64,000 nt of DNA from Cinclus cinclus (Eukaryota > Chordata > Aves > Passeriformes > Cinclidae): contig NC_085072.1 of assembly GCF_963662255.1 (NCBI RefSeq), positions 5,543,001 through 5,607,000 on the forward strand, in the 5' to 3' direction. The notes beneath the pieces are model-generated. The model did not search any database and had not been told where the DNA came from. It saw nothing but the letters and a program-made list of their open reading frames with translations. The translations under genes and the position numbers were made by a program. Shown piece by piece: positions 40,801 to 52,830 of the stretch. The stretch's first letter is position 1, and every line of letters starts with the position of its first letter.

Positions 40801-43439
40801 AGAAACATCAACATCCCCTTTTCTCACCATGTGCTCCCCACAAGCCTCAACGACAGCAGCTCTGGTGGTTCAGGACCTCATCCTGCCCTGAACCTCTGCT
40901 CAGGTCAGAGCTGGAGCAGCCCAGGTTGGCAACAACCAAAGCAATCCCTTGGCCAGGGGGGGTGCAAACACCTCCATGGCCCAAAGGACATCTCTCCTCC
41001 ATGGGCTTAACAACAACCCCAGGAGACCTCGCTGGCTTCCCTTCACTCAAACCCTTCTGCACCCCTTGTGTGTCCTCAGACACATTTGTGTCCTCAGCTG
41101 TAAAATGTGCAGTTGTACAGCCTGGAATGCATCTGAAAGCAGAGCCTGGCTGGAGGATCCAAGTGCTTGCCTGCACAAAGGGCAGAAACGCCAGGGCAAG
41201 CTGCCAGCTCGGGGCTGGGTCAAATGGTGAGCATTGCTAAACCTTGGCCTGACCTATCACTGCTCTGGGGACAGGAAATACTGAAGAGAGCTAAAAATCT
41301 CCAGCCTGATCTTGGGCTGCCATTGCAGAACTGGGAATGAAGGTGAAGGCAAGCAGATAAGGAGATGAAATAGCTGTGACCCATAATTAACCTACAGCTC
41401 ATCTGCTCATCTGTGGGGCCCACCACATCCCATCCCCGTCCTGGAACAACACACACCAACCAGTTCAAACCCAACCTGGGCACAGGAGCTGGGCTGGGAG
41501 GTGGCAACTCATTAATGCACAGCAACAGCAGCATGTTTGACAGCATCCACACCCCGGGTTCCAGTGTTTAATTAATACATCCCTGGAGCGGGGTATAAAT
41601 GAGGAAAAAACCTTTGTGCCACTGGCCGTGTTCTCTGCTCCTACTACAGGTACCTCCAGCAGCACGTGGCCAAACAGGATCAGCAGCAGGAGACTCCTGT
41701 TAAACCCATCACAGCACGTGCTGAGCCCGTCCCCCAGAGCTTACTCTGCCTTAGGAGTTCACCTCACCCAGTTCTCAAGGCAGCTCTAATTACACTCAGG
41801 CACAGGGCTCTGAGCCAAGAACCGCAGGAGACACAAGGGGAACCACAAAGCCATCTGCCCAAGAGCCTTCCCAGTGCTCTGCCTGTTTGACCAAACTCTT
41901 TCTGGTCTTTGCCCCAGACCTCAGGACACGAGGTGTGAGCAGAACCTCCAAGACCATTTGCCATTTCATAGTAAACCAGCAGCATGAGGCCAACACAAGC
42001 TTGTTATAGGCCAAGAGCAGAATCTGGGCCATCTGATGTTTTAAACTTATTAATTCAGCCGCAGCTGGTAAAAGCACAGTTCTAAAAAACGTGTGAATTC
42101 AAATAACCGGCTCCCATCTAATCCGCTCGCATCGCTCCCTGCTGCAGTGCAGTTAATTAAATGGTTCTCGTTATAAATCCACTTTCCCCAGAAGTCTCAT
42201 TAGCCAAATTAATATGATGCATATAGAGCACTTAACCCTTCCAAGAGACTGGTTTTAACAATAGCCTGGCTCTACCTGGCCACTGGAGCATCCTTCTAAG
42301 CCCTTCAGAAGGCAGAGAGGCAGACCCAGCACCCGATAAACAACTCGCTAGTGCAAAGTGACTGTAGGAGAACCATCCCACAGCACATCCCACCATACCT
42401 CCGAGTCTCTACAATAAATGCATGATGTAAAGGAGACAGGGAACCATCTCCCAGTGAAACACACAGTGAAATCTGACTCAGAGGCAGAACTCTTCTGGAA
42501 CAGCCACTGATACTTCAAAGCACACCCAAAAAGTGGGGTAGTGTCCAAGCCCTGACACAACCAGCTGGATACTTGAACAGATAACCAGCTAGCCAAAAAG
42601 ATCCCCTTTTTGGGGGTACGCTAACAGATCACCCATCTCCTGTCAGCATTAACCTCCCAGCCCAGGCAAAGGGGCTGGAACACATCTCCCATTATTGCTA
42701 CCAGCCCCAGACCTATTGTACAACACTTCACAGGATATTCAGTGGTTGTATCTCAACAGCACAAGAAATACACTGCAAAAAATAGGAGTTTGAACTGCAA
42801 ACACCAAGTTCTAGAAGAAAAGGCATCTCCTGAGTTTCCCCTCTCCAATTCCCTTCCCTCACAACCAGCAATAGCTACAATTGCTCCTATTTACAACAAA
42901 AAGCTTCATTTAAATTATTACACCAGCATCCCACAAACACAGACACTTTGCCAAATCATTGGCGTGGCTTTCCTTATCAACACATACAAATTATAAACAC
43001 TGCTCTGGGTTAAAGCAGTGTTAATCCAAGCAGTTCATAAAGTCAAAATAACAGCTCCAGCTTGCCAAGCTGAGAACCCATAGTTGTATGTGCACTGCCC
43101 TGTTTGTTAACGGGATCCCCCAATAAACAGGGAAGCACATCCAAGAGTCGGCTCCTTTGCTCCTGAGCGGGTGGAGCAGCACGGTGACTGAAGAAAACAC
43201 AATTAATAAGCATTAATAAACTGGAGAATCAAGACAACAAAAGGCGAACAACAATCTCCTTTTACATTACAACTCAGTTCAACCTCTTCCAGCCCCTTAC
43301 CTGTCTTAGGGATTTACACAGCGCTTTGCCCCGGGAACAGACACCTTGCAGAGCACAACCACAGCATCCGTCGGCTGAGAGGCATCTGCAGCCTAGCAAA
43401 GATCCTGCCCGGCTGCAGGGGGTTATCCGTGGAGGTTAA

Positions 43440-43950
43440 AGTATGTCAAGGCAAACAGGGCAAGCTGCCCTTCAAGGTGTCTTCATGGCACGTCACAAGA
43501 ATTCTACCACGAGCACAAACACGGGAGCTCCCGAAGCCGAAGATGCAGCAGTGGCGGCTTCCTCTCGACGGCCGCGGTCCCCGAAGTCTCCTGCAGCAAA
43601 CACGGAGTTGTGCTCCTTTGGAACAGCCTTCCAAAGCTCAGGAGCCCCCGGGGCAGGAGAACTACAGCACACAATGTTTTCGGGCCGCCTCCGGCTTCTC
43701 CTCTCCCCATCTGTACTACACCGGGAGCGCCTGCACGGAGCGCGCGGCAGGGCCGGGACGCGAGCAGGGCACATGCACATCCGAGGCGTGTGGAACCACT
43801 GGCTTCAAAACCGGTCAAAATAAGGCACTGAGACACCACGCAAAGGTTTAAATTACCGCCTCCAGCTCTCAGGAACTCTTCATCCGTTCAGCACTAAACC
43901 CACAACTGCTGAAAAGCCCCTGGAGATGGAGGAGCGCCTCGCGTACGGCA
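43440..43950. other. CpG-containing patch without recognised gene
   Basis: Richer in CpG than its surroundings, with several GCGC and CGCG dinucleotide pairs, for example at about 43,555-43,580 and 43,735-43,765. Open frames exist on both strands but show no family resemblance. It could be a small CpG island, an unannotated noncoding transcript start, or chance. Confidence 0.3.
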
Positions 43951-46900
43951 GGAAAGGCTTTATTAACAGCATTTAAACACTTTTAAGGACTCATTTCTCT
44001 TTTTCTTTTGGCAATTTTGGTGCAAAAGGTTTTACGTGCAAGATTCAAAGCAATTTCAAAACTTTTTTCTTCAAAACTATAAAAAAAACCAAGAATCAAA
44101 ACTAAAGGCAAACACGTTGGGTGAACAAAATAAATCAGAAACTTAAAATTCAGTAACTCCGGCTCTTCCAACCAGCGAAGCCCCAGACTTGGGGTGGTGC
44201 TTCCCTGCTTCTTGCAGCACCGCTGCCCCGTCCCGCTGAGGAGAAACGCAGCAAGTGACCCCTTTTTCACTGCAAACACGGGGGCCACAGCAAGGCCATC
44301 AGACACAATTCTTCTGACTGGTACCACAGGTCGATCAACGCGAAAGTGTCGGTGCTCTCCCTGCTTCTTGCTCAAGACCCACAACTATCAGCTCAATTGG
44401 GCAGCAGCAGCAGGAACCCCTCCGCTGCCAACACAGGGGCCAAACGTTTGTCGTCAATTCACTTCCAGGCAGAAAAACCATTTTCCTCAAAAGAAACAAT
44501 TTATTTAGAATGAAACAAAATCAGCTCAACTGTGAGCGCATGTTTGAGTGACAGCTACTTTTAAGCTGTGTGAGCCATAAAAAGGGTATTCCTTTACTTT
44601 TCCAGCAATCTTGTGTACACAGCACAAAGCAAAGAGGTCATTTTTTTTTCCACTTAAAACACGGGCATTGGCATCACAATAGCAGATACACAACTTTTTT
44701 TTTTTTTTTAAAGCTGCCATTTTAGTAAAATGCACAAATACTAAACAGATAAGCTTTCTTCCACCAGGAGGCCCATGTAAATTCCACATAAGCCACAGCT
44801 TCTCTTCCCAAAGGTCCATTAGAGCTTGGTATCCCATGCGGTTGTCTTCTGCAGTCCACCAGATTTGCTTGCAGGAGGAAAAAAAATGTTATTTCAATAC
44901 AAATGTGTACACCAGATTTGGGTTTTTCCCCTCCCTACATTATACAGATGAACATAAAGAGCTACGAGGCCTTTCTGAATATTCTACTTGGACTTCAAAA
45001 AGCACCAATACCACCCACAGGCATGAAACCTCGGAATGAAGTCGCCTTCTAGGGATAGATGCAAAACAAGTAGTGCAGGGCTTCTTTTTGGACCAGGATT
45101 AAACTAGGCTTACAGTACTGATGATTACTCAACTTGCAATAACACTTGATGGGGCACATCGAAGTCATTAACCAGGAGAAAAACCAACCTAATTCTTGTT
45201 AATTTGGTTGACTTTCCTCACTGGATATTTCCTGAAGGCAACTTATCAACAAAACCATGAAATGCTGTATTCCACAGCTTTTCTGCTCTTGTTTTGCTGC
45301 CCAGTTCTAACAGCAGACAATGCCAATATTAAAAGGTCAAATCAAAGACACACCCAATATAATTTAAAATTGTTACTATTCAAGTCATATCTCCTAGCCA
45401 TCATTTTCACACAATTGGAACTGCAGGAAGATGAATATTCAATGAACCATTCTCTGCACCACCCAGTCTGCTTTAAGCCTGATACAAAAATCACCTCATC
45501 ATTCAGTCTAGCAATCATTGGAATATCTGTCCTTCGGTGCTATAAAGAAATAAACAGGGGGACAAAGGGGAAAGAACCCCAAAAGCTCTAGAGTCACATG
45601 GCAACCATTTCTTCCCTTCTGGGTACACAGCACTCCCCAGGAGTGCTGCCCTCAACACTGCTTTGCTTAGAGCCAGGAACTAGCATTTTCCAAGCCATTT
45701 TTCCCTGAGTCCTCAGAGTTTTTGAACTTGTCTTCAAAATTTTGATTCACTCCTCCTCCCAATTAATACCTCAGGCCTTTCACCTCAGTTACCATCAACC
45801 AGAGGCTTCCCAAACCCACACAAGAAATTGAAACTTGTTCTTTGCAAAACTTGGCTCTCCATAGAGACCAAAAATGTTGTCACCAAAATATCGCATCTTT
45901 AACATCCTTGTAGGAAACAAAAGAGAGAGAGGGCAATGTTTTTCTGCCTGGCAATAATGCCCTTTTCTCTCTGCGAGGGTGACAAGGATGTGTTGGTGTT
46001 TGTGCCCCTAAAACCTCTGGATTGAAGATAACCTTGGTGCTCCCGTGGCAGCAGCTCAGGAGCAAACAAAGCCACTGGCCAGAGGCCAAGGAAGTTGCAC
46101 AAAGTTTCCAATCGAACGAAATAAAACAACAAACTAAAATCTCCAAGAAAACTATGAGACATTTGAGGTTCTTTCCCCAAAGCATAAAGCACAAGGATGA
46201 AATGATTCAGGAAAAGGACATCCTTTTTCCAGGCTAATTCAACACTCTAATGAAACAGAAGAACATCAGCTGCACACAAGGTCGGGAGGGAATACTGAGC
46301 TCTTGCCAGAGCAACGTAACGCCAGACACAAGGAGAGAGCCAACAACTGCTACATCTGGTCTGCTCTACACAAAGTGGTATCACCCACAGGCTTCTAAAC
46401 CTTCAGCTCTGGCCAAGCTGACTTCAGTGGACAATTACTCCAGTGGGGAACACCTCAGACCAAGGAGGAAAGCACAGCCTGCCCAGCTGCACCACCCAGG
46501 ATGGCAGCACAGGAACTTAGTGCCGGCAAAAAATAAGGCTGCCAAAGTTTCACCACAAGAACGCTCAAAGAGTTTTCAAATCCTTGCTTACAAAACAGAG
46601 CAGCAACCACAAGTAAACCAGATTCAAAGAAGCAGTGCTCCATTAAATAAGGAACCAGAAAACCTGGAGTCAAACACAGCTTTGCCTGTTCCTTCTCTCC
46701 AGCACAGCACAATTTAAAAGCCAGTGGCAGTTAAAACCACTGTCATTTTCCAAAGAAAAATGGAAGTGCACCTAGCATGTTCTTCCCAAAATGTTTCCCA
46801 AACCAAGCTGGCTTCGACAAGCTTTGCTGACCCCAAGTTTTATGGGTTTTTAAGCAGGTGCCTGCTGCGGATCAGCGGAACAAACGCTGCTCTAAGTGAC

Positions 46901-49245
46901 TTTAAATGTCCAACACAAACTTTAGTGCTTTTATTTTCCTGGTTTTTGGGCAGATTTAAATTCCTGGCTGTTCAAGTCTCTTTCCCAGAAAACTCTTGCA
47001 AGTGATTTCTGTCAGATGAAATGAGAAAACTCCCTTTGAATGCAAGCAGCACTTGCAGCATTGATCACCTGCTGAGACACAACAGGCACCTGCTCCAATT
47101 AAAACATTCTCTGCAATAAGTGGTAAACACGCTGTATCTTAAACACAGTGACTTGCATTTCCGGTGTCATTCCCCAAAATTCTTGTTGTTAACAGTAAGC
47201 TGAACAGCTGAGTTCCACCATCGCTTACATTCACATTGAAGGACAACCCATAAATCCTGGATTTTACCCTCAAATTTAAGAGCATTCAATGAGGCTTTCA
47301 CCTTTTCATTTAGAAAGAAAGATAGCTATAAAAACAAAATCTGTGTTTAACAGACGCTGCCACAATGGAATTCTCAGTTCACCACAACGTTTGGGGTACT
47401 GGGTCTATTCATTCTGGGCAGATAAAGGAATCAAAGCCCTCTTAAACCACAGCCCTCTCTGACAAGTGGTTTAGTAACAAAAATTCCTATTTTTGTGACA
47501 GAAACTCAAGCAAGTTCAGTTACACCCACAAAATACATTCAAGACATTTCCTCCTTCATCTCCTATTCACATCCTATTCCACACTTCGAATTTGATTTTT
47601 GCCATGCAAGTTGTAACAGAAATCAACCCGTGCCTGTATCAATTATCCAAGGAATCTATTGGAGCACGGACCAAGTGAGGCAGCGTTACTTCTCCGTTGC
47701 CCAAATCCCTGAAAACATGGCTAAGTGCAAGATTACATTCTGGGTTTAAGTGCAAGATTACAATTTTGGGGCCTGTGAAGAGATACAGTGAGATTTACAC
47801 TTCAGTTTAGAAGCTGCTGCAACATCCTCTCAGTTGTTAAACAGAGCATCATGTAATTAGATCCCACCAGGGACTGAGATCCCTTCTTGCCTCCTAAATG
47901 CCTGGATTACCAAAGGTGGCTGAGACAGCTGGAGAAAAGTGCCCAATGACTGGGGGAAAAATAAAAAAAACAAAACTATGTTATTTGGAAAAAAAAATAA
48001 AACAACCTGGAAACTATTTCATCCTTGAATCACAAAAACAAGAGCTCAAACCTTGGCATCTTGGAGTATTTTTAATATTTCTCCAAGATGCTGAAACCAC
48101 TTTACTCCAGGTGCCCATGATAAACCTCATGTAATGCCCGCTGCACGCTGTACCTGAAAAGTCCCTAGCAGACAGCAGTTCCTTGTTATTAACAAAGAGG
48201 TAAAATGTTAATGAGAACTTTTATGTAATTAAATTATCACAGAATGAAAAGCATCTCTGGAGAGAAGCACTTACTTGCTCAGTTTGCACTGTGGAACCAG
48301 ACCCCACTGAACCCGCAACCCTTGGAAAACAAAACAAACAAACAAAAAAAGGTAGTAAAACCAAAACCCCACAATATAACTCAAGTTCTCCTTAAAGCAC
48401 CTCCTTGTTTCCTGCACACAAGAGCGAGCACAAGACATTCCTGGTTCGCAACAAAGTCCTCAGCTCTTCACCAAACCTCACCACGGCTACAAACCCAAAG
48501 TGCACATATGGGATACGCTGGGAATCAGGGAAGTACACCTGTTAAAAAGCCCAGTTTCAGTGCATGCACCTGGGGGGCTGGATTCCAAAAAGGAATTCAG
48601 TGTTCTGCTGTGTACCCGAGAGCAGCTGCTGCTCACCTGAAAAACGTTGACCTTGAGCCACATGACTCAACAGGAAAACCACTGTGGCTCCCGAGAGAGG
48701 GGATCCCTTGAGCCAAAGGGGCCCGAGGCTGACATGGAATTTTAAGGACTCAAAAGAGGAGCTGACATGAGTCTGTTATTAAAGTGTGGTTTTCCATTTC
48801 CACTGAGTGCTTTAAATCTAGTCTGTTCGGTTTGGAGCTCTCTCGAGGACGAGCTCTTGGGACTTGCTTTAAAATACATGAAATGAAAAAAGGACATGAA
48901 TCTAAATTAAGAAGATGGGAGTTTTTCTTTTCCCCCCTCCCCCCCCACCCCAGTTTTTCTTATTTTTCTATTTTCTGTAAATCAAAGCAGGCTGAGCCTC
49001 CTGCTGTCCCCACTGATAGGGAATTCTCAAAATATCCTATTCACTCTACTCCTAACCAACCTCTCTGGCTTCTACCTTTATAGAAAAATGTAATAACAGA
49101 AAATCGGCCCGGGAAAGTCACCTACAAACAAAGATCTATTTAAAATAACGACAGGGCTGGCTAAGGCTGTATCCCATAGCACCTGGCACACGCTGGAGGG
49201 GCTGCATGGAGGAGTAGGCAGGGTTGGGAACAGAACACGAGGGCC
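43951..49245. other. Repeat-poor DNA downstream of the RBM15 coding exon
   Basis: About 5.3 kb on the 3' side of RBM15 with no CR1 copy noticed. It may hold RBM15 3' untranslated sequence or the small downstream exons known for mammalian RBM15, but I could not find the expected short C-terminal exon. Minus-strand AATAAA signals occur, for example near 44500 and 43960. Confidence 0.4.
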
Positions 49246-52065
49246 TTAGGACGCCCCACGGACAATGATCATGACCAGATAGTCGTCCTCTGATTTGGCC
49301 AACGCCTTGGCCGTGGAGTCCAGGAACTGCTGGGAGAAATCGCAGGGCGGAAAGGCGTGCAGGACCCCGCTGTTCTCCTTGTCTTTGTTCCCCCCAACAG
49401 GGAGGCTGATGACCCCAGCAGCCTGCTTTTGCTTTAGGTAGGACACCAGATTCCTGAGCGGCCTCTGCGTGGAGGTGGTGGCAGCCTCGGCGGCTGTGGC
49501 TGTGGCGCGGTTGTCTGAGGCGCCGGGCACAGCCAGAAGGATGGCGTATCCATTGGGACCCGCCACCTTGATGCGCCGGTTCACCTCGTCCAACTTGGGC
49601 TGGTCCAGACGGAGACGTTGGGTGATCTTGAGCTGAGCCACTTTCCCCCCAGTTGCTCCCTCTACGAGGAGGCTGCTGGCGACTCCGAGGTCCCCCTGGA
49701 GCAGGTGCATATTGGACGGGAAGTTGCTGTTCTTCAGCAGCAGCATCCCCTGCCAAGCCAGGCACAGCTTGGGCGCTGCCCCAGCCTGCGCTGCCCCGTC
49801 CTGCTGCTGTTTCTGGGGAGGAGGTTTGAGCCGGGAGCCTCCGCCACCTCCCTCCACCGCCCGCTCGTCCTTTTTGGCCGGACTTTTGCACTCCTGGGTG
49901 GCGGCAGCGGCACGATGCTTGCGCTCCCGCTCTGCAGAATTCTTGCGGTCACGCTTTTCGTTCTGCCCCCGCTCCAGGCTGCCCCGGCGGGACTCCCGGA
50001 TGGGGGAAGGTCGCTCCAAGAGAAGCAAGCGGGACGAGCGCTCGGGATCACTACCGTAACGCTCCCGGCCTCCCAGGAGCTCGGGGCTGCGGTCCGGGGG
50101 AGAGGTTGTGGCCAAGCAGTGGCGCTTTCGGGAGGAAGAGGAGCGCTCGCTGTCAGGGGAACGGTCCAAGTGCCGGCCTCCATCCTCCGCCAGTCTCCGT
50201 TTCCTAGGCTGATCCCTGCTGCTACTGCCCAGCTCCCTCTCCCCGCGGTCCCGCTCCAAGGACCACCCATCCCGGCGGCGCTCCAGGCTTTCCAGTGGGT
50301 CATAGGCGGCTGCCCGATTACTCCGCTCCCGCACAGGGGGCGGCGGGGGCACCCACTCTGTCTCGGGATAAAGGTCTCTGTCACGGTCTCTATAGAGCAA
50401 CGGTGGCGTCCTGTCCCGGGCCCCCCGGAGAGGGTCAGGGGGGGCTCCCCGATGAGCCCCAAAAGCAGCCGCCTCCGCCACAAGCTCATAATGAGCCGGG
50501 GGCGGCAAGGGCAGGGGCTGCAGGTAGGGCTGCTGGTACCGATGCTCTGTGTCGGCAAAGTCCACACGGAGCCGGCGATCCGGTCCCCCCAGGGGGAACC
50601 CCCGCATGTGGGTGCAGGCTGCCTGCGCCGCGTCCAGGCTCTCGTACTGGATATAGGCCCAGGAATCCCCTTTGCGGTAATCGATCGTGCGGATCGTGCC
50701 AAACCGATCAAACTCCCTGGCCAGGGCAGCCAGGGGCACCCAGGGCCCCAGGCCACCCACCCAGAGCCGGGTGGTCGGGGTGGCTTTCCCGTACCCGATC
50801 TTGATGGGGTTGCGCAGCAGCACCTTCCCTGACATGGCCAATTTGGCCCGGTGCGCCATGTCCAGATTCTCAAACTTAAGAAACCCGTAGGTGCTGGTCT
50901 GCCCACGCCCCGGCCTCTTGATGTCGACCTCAGTGATGACCCCAAAACGGTCAAACGCTCGCCGCAAGTCCGACTCGCTCACGGTGATGTCCAGGTTGCC
51001 CAGGAACAGCGTGCGGTTGGCTCTCTGGTCATCCTCAGGGCTGATCTCCTCCTCACCAGCCGCTCCAGCACCTCCTCCCCCTCCACGGAATCCCCCGGCC
51101 GCCGCCACACCGGCCACGCGCTCCAGCCCGTAGGCCGGCCGCACCCGCGCCTCGTAGAAGCTGCCGTAGTCCCGCTCCCTCTCCAGCTCCCTCGGCAGCG
51201 GCGGCGGGGGCGGAAGCCGGCCCAGGGCGAGCTGCTGCAGCCGGTAGTCCCGGTATCCCAGAGCTCCGCCGCTGCCCGCGGGGGACAGCGCCCGCTGCGC
51301 GGCCCCGGCCGGCGGGTGCCGCACGGCGGCCGCCACCACCCCGACCGCCGCCGTGCCGTAGGGAGACTCCTTGTCCAGCAGCGCCGGGGAGCGGCTGCTG
51401 CGCCGGCGGCCGCTGCCTCCGCCGACATAGACGGCCTCGATCTTGAGCGGGCGGTCGTAGAGCACGAGGCGGCCCCGGGCGTGCTTGGCGGCGCGCGCGT
51501 CCTCGGGCCGGCGGAAGTTGACGAAGGCCACGCGCTCGTCGGCGGCGCCGGCACCGGGCGGGAGCCGGCTGATCTTGACGCTCACGTCGCCGAATCGCTT
51601 GAATTCGTGGAAAAGCCCGTCCTCCACCGCCTCGTCGCTCAGCGCCGAGCCCAGCTCGCTGATCTTCAGCGTCTTGTACTCGCCGCCGCCCGGCTCCGAC
51701 GAGGAGGAGGAAGAGGAGGCGGCGGCGGCCGCCGCCCGCGATTCACCGCTGCGGCTGCTGCTGCTCCGCGACGCCTCCGCGGTTTTACCGCCGTAGCCGT
51801 GCCGGCTCCCGCCGCCCGCGGCCGCCGCCGAACCTGTCTCGTACTCGCGGCTGCCGGCGCGGCCGCCCTTATCCGCGTGGGCGCCGCGCCGGCCGCTCCC
51901 GCTGTTGCTCTCGCCGGACGCCGCCGCCGCTTTCCCGCCGTTGGAGCCGCCGCCTCCACCGGACGAGCCGCTCGGCTTCTTGCTACCGCGCGAGGAGGAG
52001 GACGCCGAGTCCTCGCCGCCCCGGGAGCGCTTGGCCTTGGCGGGCGAGCGCTCCTTGCCCTTCAT
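49246..52065 (-). CDS. RBM15: RNA-binding protein RBM15 (spen family), single coding exon, 939 aa
   Basis: Nuclear spen-family RNA-binding protein. In mammals it recruits the WTAP-METTL3 m6A writer to RNA (including XIST) and acts in splicing and haematopoiesis. The protein begins MKGKERSPAKAKRSRGGEDS and has a Ser/Gly/Ala-rich N-terminus. RRM1 lies at about residues 131-214 (TLKISELG to LKIEAVYV), RRM2 at 350-427 (RTLFLGNLDITV) and RRM3 at 431-506 (TRLWVGGLGPWV). An Arg-rich RS-like region with nuclear-signal clusters such as QPRKRRLAEDG follows, then a SPOC domain from about residue 766 (KLCLAWQGMLLLKNS) to the end. The start at 52065 was chosen because it matches the conserved MKGKERSP start; an in-frame ATG at 52173 would add 36 residues. 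The frame stops after MIIVRGAS. The usual mammalian form has a further C-terminal tail from another exon, so this may be the unspliced end. One large coding exon is normal for this gene. The strand is convergent with SLC16A4. Confidence 0.97.
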   Translation of the reverse strand: MKGKERSPAKAKRSRGGEDSASSSSRGSKKPSGSSGGGGGSNGGKAAAASGESNSGSGRRGAHADKGGRAGSREYETGSAAAAGGGSRHGYGGKTAEASRSSSSRSGESRAAAAAASSSSSSSEPGGGEYKTLKISELGSALSDEAVEDGLFHEFKRFGDVSVKISRLPPGAGAADERVAFVNFRRPEDARAAKHARGRLVLYDRPLKIEAVYVGGGSGRRRSSRSPALLDKESPYGTAAVGVVAAAVRHPPAGAAQRALSPAGSGGALGYRDYRLQQLALGRLPPPPPLPRELERERDYGSFYEARVRPAYGLERVAGVAAAGGFRGGGGGAGAAGEEEISPEDDQRANRTLFLGNLDITVSESDLRRAFDRFGVITEVDIKRPGRGQTSTYGFLKFENLDMAHRAKLAMSGKVLLRNPIKIGYGKATPTTRLWVGGLGPWVPLAALAREFDRFGTIRTIDYRKGDSWAYIQYESLDAAQAACTHMRGFPLGGPDRRLRVDFADTEHRYQQPYLQPLPLPPPAHYELVAEAAAFGAHRGAPPDPLRGARDRTPPLLYRDRDRDLYPETEWVPPPPPVRERSNRAAAYDPLESLERRRDGWSLERDRGERELGSSSRDQPRKRRLAEDGGRHLDRSPDSERSSSSRKRHCLATTSPPDRSPELLGGRERYGSDPERSSRLLLLERPSPIRESRRGSLERGQNEKRDRKNSAERERKHRAAAATQECKSPAKKDERAVEGGGGGSRLKPPPQKQQQDGAAQAGAAPKLCLAWQGMLLLKNSNFPSNMHLLQGDLGVASSLLVEGATGGKVAQLKITQRLRLDQPKLDEVNRRIKVAGPNGYAILLAVPGASDNRATATAAEAATTSTQRPLRNLVSYLKQKQAAGVISLPVGGNKDKENSGVLHAFPPCDFSQQFLDSTAKALAKSEDDYLVMIIVRGAS

Positions 52066-52830
52066 GGCGGCGGCGGCCGCGCTCCCGCCGGGCCTCCCCG
52101 ACCGCCCGCTCACGCACCCGCCGCCATCTTGGGAGCCGCGCCGGCAGTGCGCTCCGCCCCCCCCCGCGCCCATTGGCTGCCCAGGGCGGTGCCGTCGCCC
52201 ATTGGCCGCCGTCGCGGGGATGCTCCACCCACCGCCTGGCGATGCGCGTTCCCATTGGTGTATCGGGCTGTCGGTCTGTCAGCCAGCCCCGTGCTCCCGC
52301 GGGGGGGGCGGGAGCTGCCGCCGTCGCGCGCCCCCCAGCTCCGCTCGCTCATTGGGTAGTTAGAAAGGGCGCGGCGATCTCATTGGACGGTCCTGCCTGT
52401 CAATTGTGGCAGTTCAACCATAGGAGGATTTTCGCTGCCCATTGGACACTGGGCCGAACTTACCTCCGCTTTCTGATTGGCTCCCCTGCCTGCCAGTTGC
52501 AGTAATCGTTCTGCGGCCACGCCCCGCCCCTTACTATTGGCTCTCTCGCTTAGATGTGAGTTCCCATCGTACCTCTCAAAATCTCGCGAGTTGTTCTGTC
52601 CCCGCCCCTTGTCCTCATTGGTTACCAGTTAACCTATCGAGCTGCTCTAATTGGCTGGTCCCTAGGCCTGTCACGAAGGAGCACGCCCTGCCACTCACCT
52701 CCACTTCTGGTTTGTCATTGGGCGACAAAATGCCCCCAGGCGTCTGATTGGGTGCAGACAGGCAGAGTGCTGATTGGCTAGTGCAAAAGTCAATCAGGCG
52801 CTGTCGGGCTCTGATTGGCCCTGCGGGGAG
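52066..52830 (-). promoter_or_regulatory. RBM15: RBM15 CpG-island promoter with 14 same-strand CCAAT boxes
   Basis: GC-rich upstream region without a TATA box. The pentamer ATTGG (CCAAT on the RBM15 sense strand) occurs at 52172, 52201, 52254, 52351, 52382, 52441, 52476, 52536, 52617, 52650, 52717, 52747, 52773 and 52814. No CCAAT was seen on the opposite strand. Most copies have the wider NF-Y-like context (ATTGGCT, ATTGGCC or ATTGGAC). GC boxes (CCCCGCCC) occur at about 52521 and 52601. NF-Y binding is inferred from the motif; the transcription start was not determined. Confidence 0.75.

Larger units (their letters stand above)
35755..43380. other. Intergenic DNA between SLC16A4 and RBM15, no gene recognised
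   Basis: Contains two CR1 remnants (about 37445-37640 and 40460-40800) and an AT-rich, homeobox-site-like stretch at about 42110-42250 that looks like a conserved noncoding element. Open frames are short and unconvincing. Confidence 0.55.

Noticed and set aside
43443..43851. Overlapping open frames on both strands in a CpG-containing patch
   Set aside because: Open in several frames because of base composition. No recognised domain and no consistent splice sites.
50851..52359. 502-codon plus-strand open frame
   Set aside because: Antisense shadow of the GC-rich RBM15 coding exon and promoter; its translation is Arg/Ala/Pro-rich with no homology.
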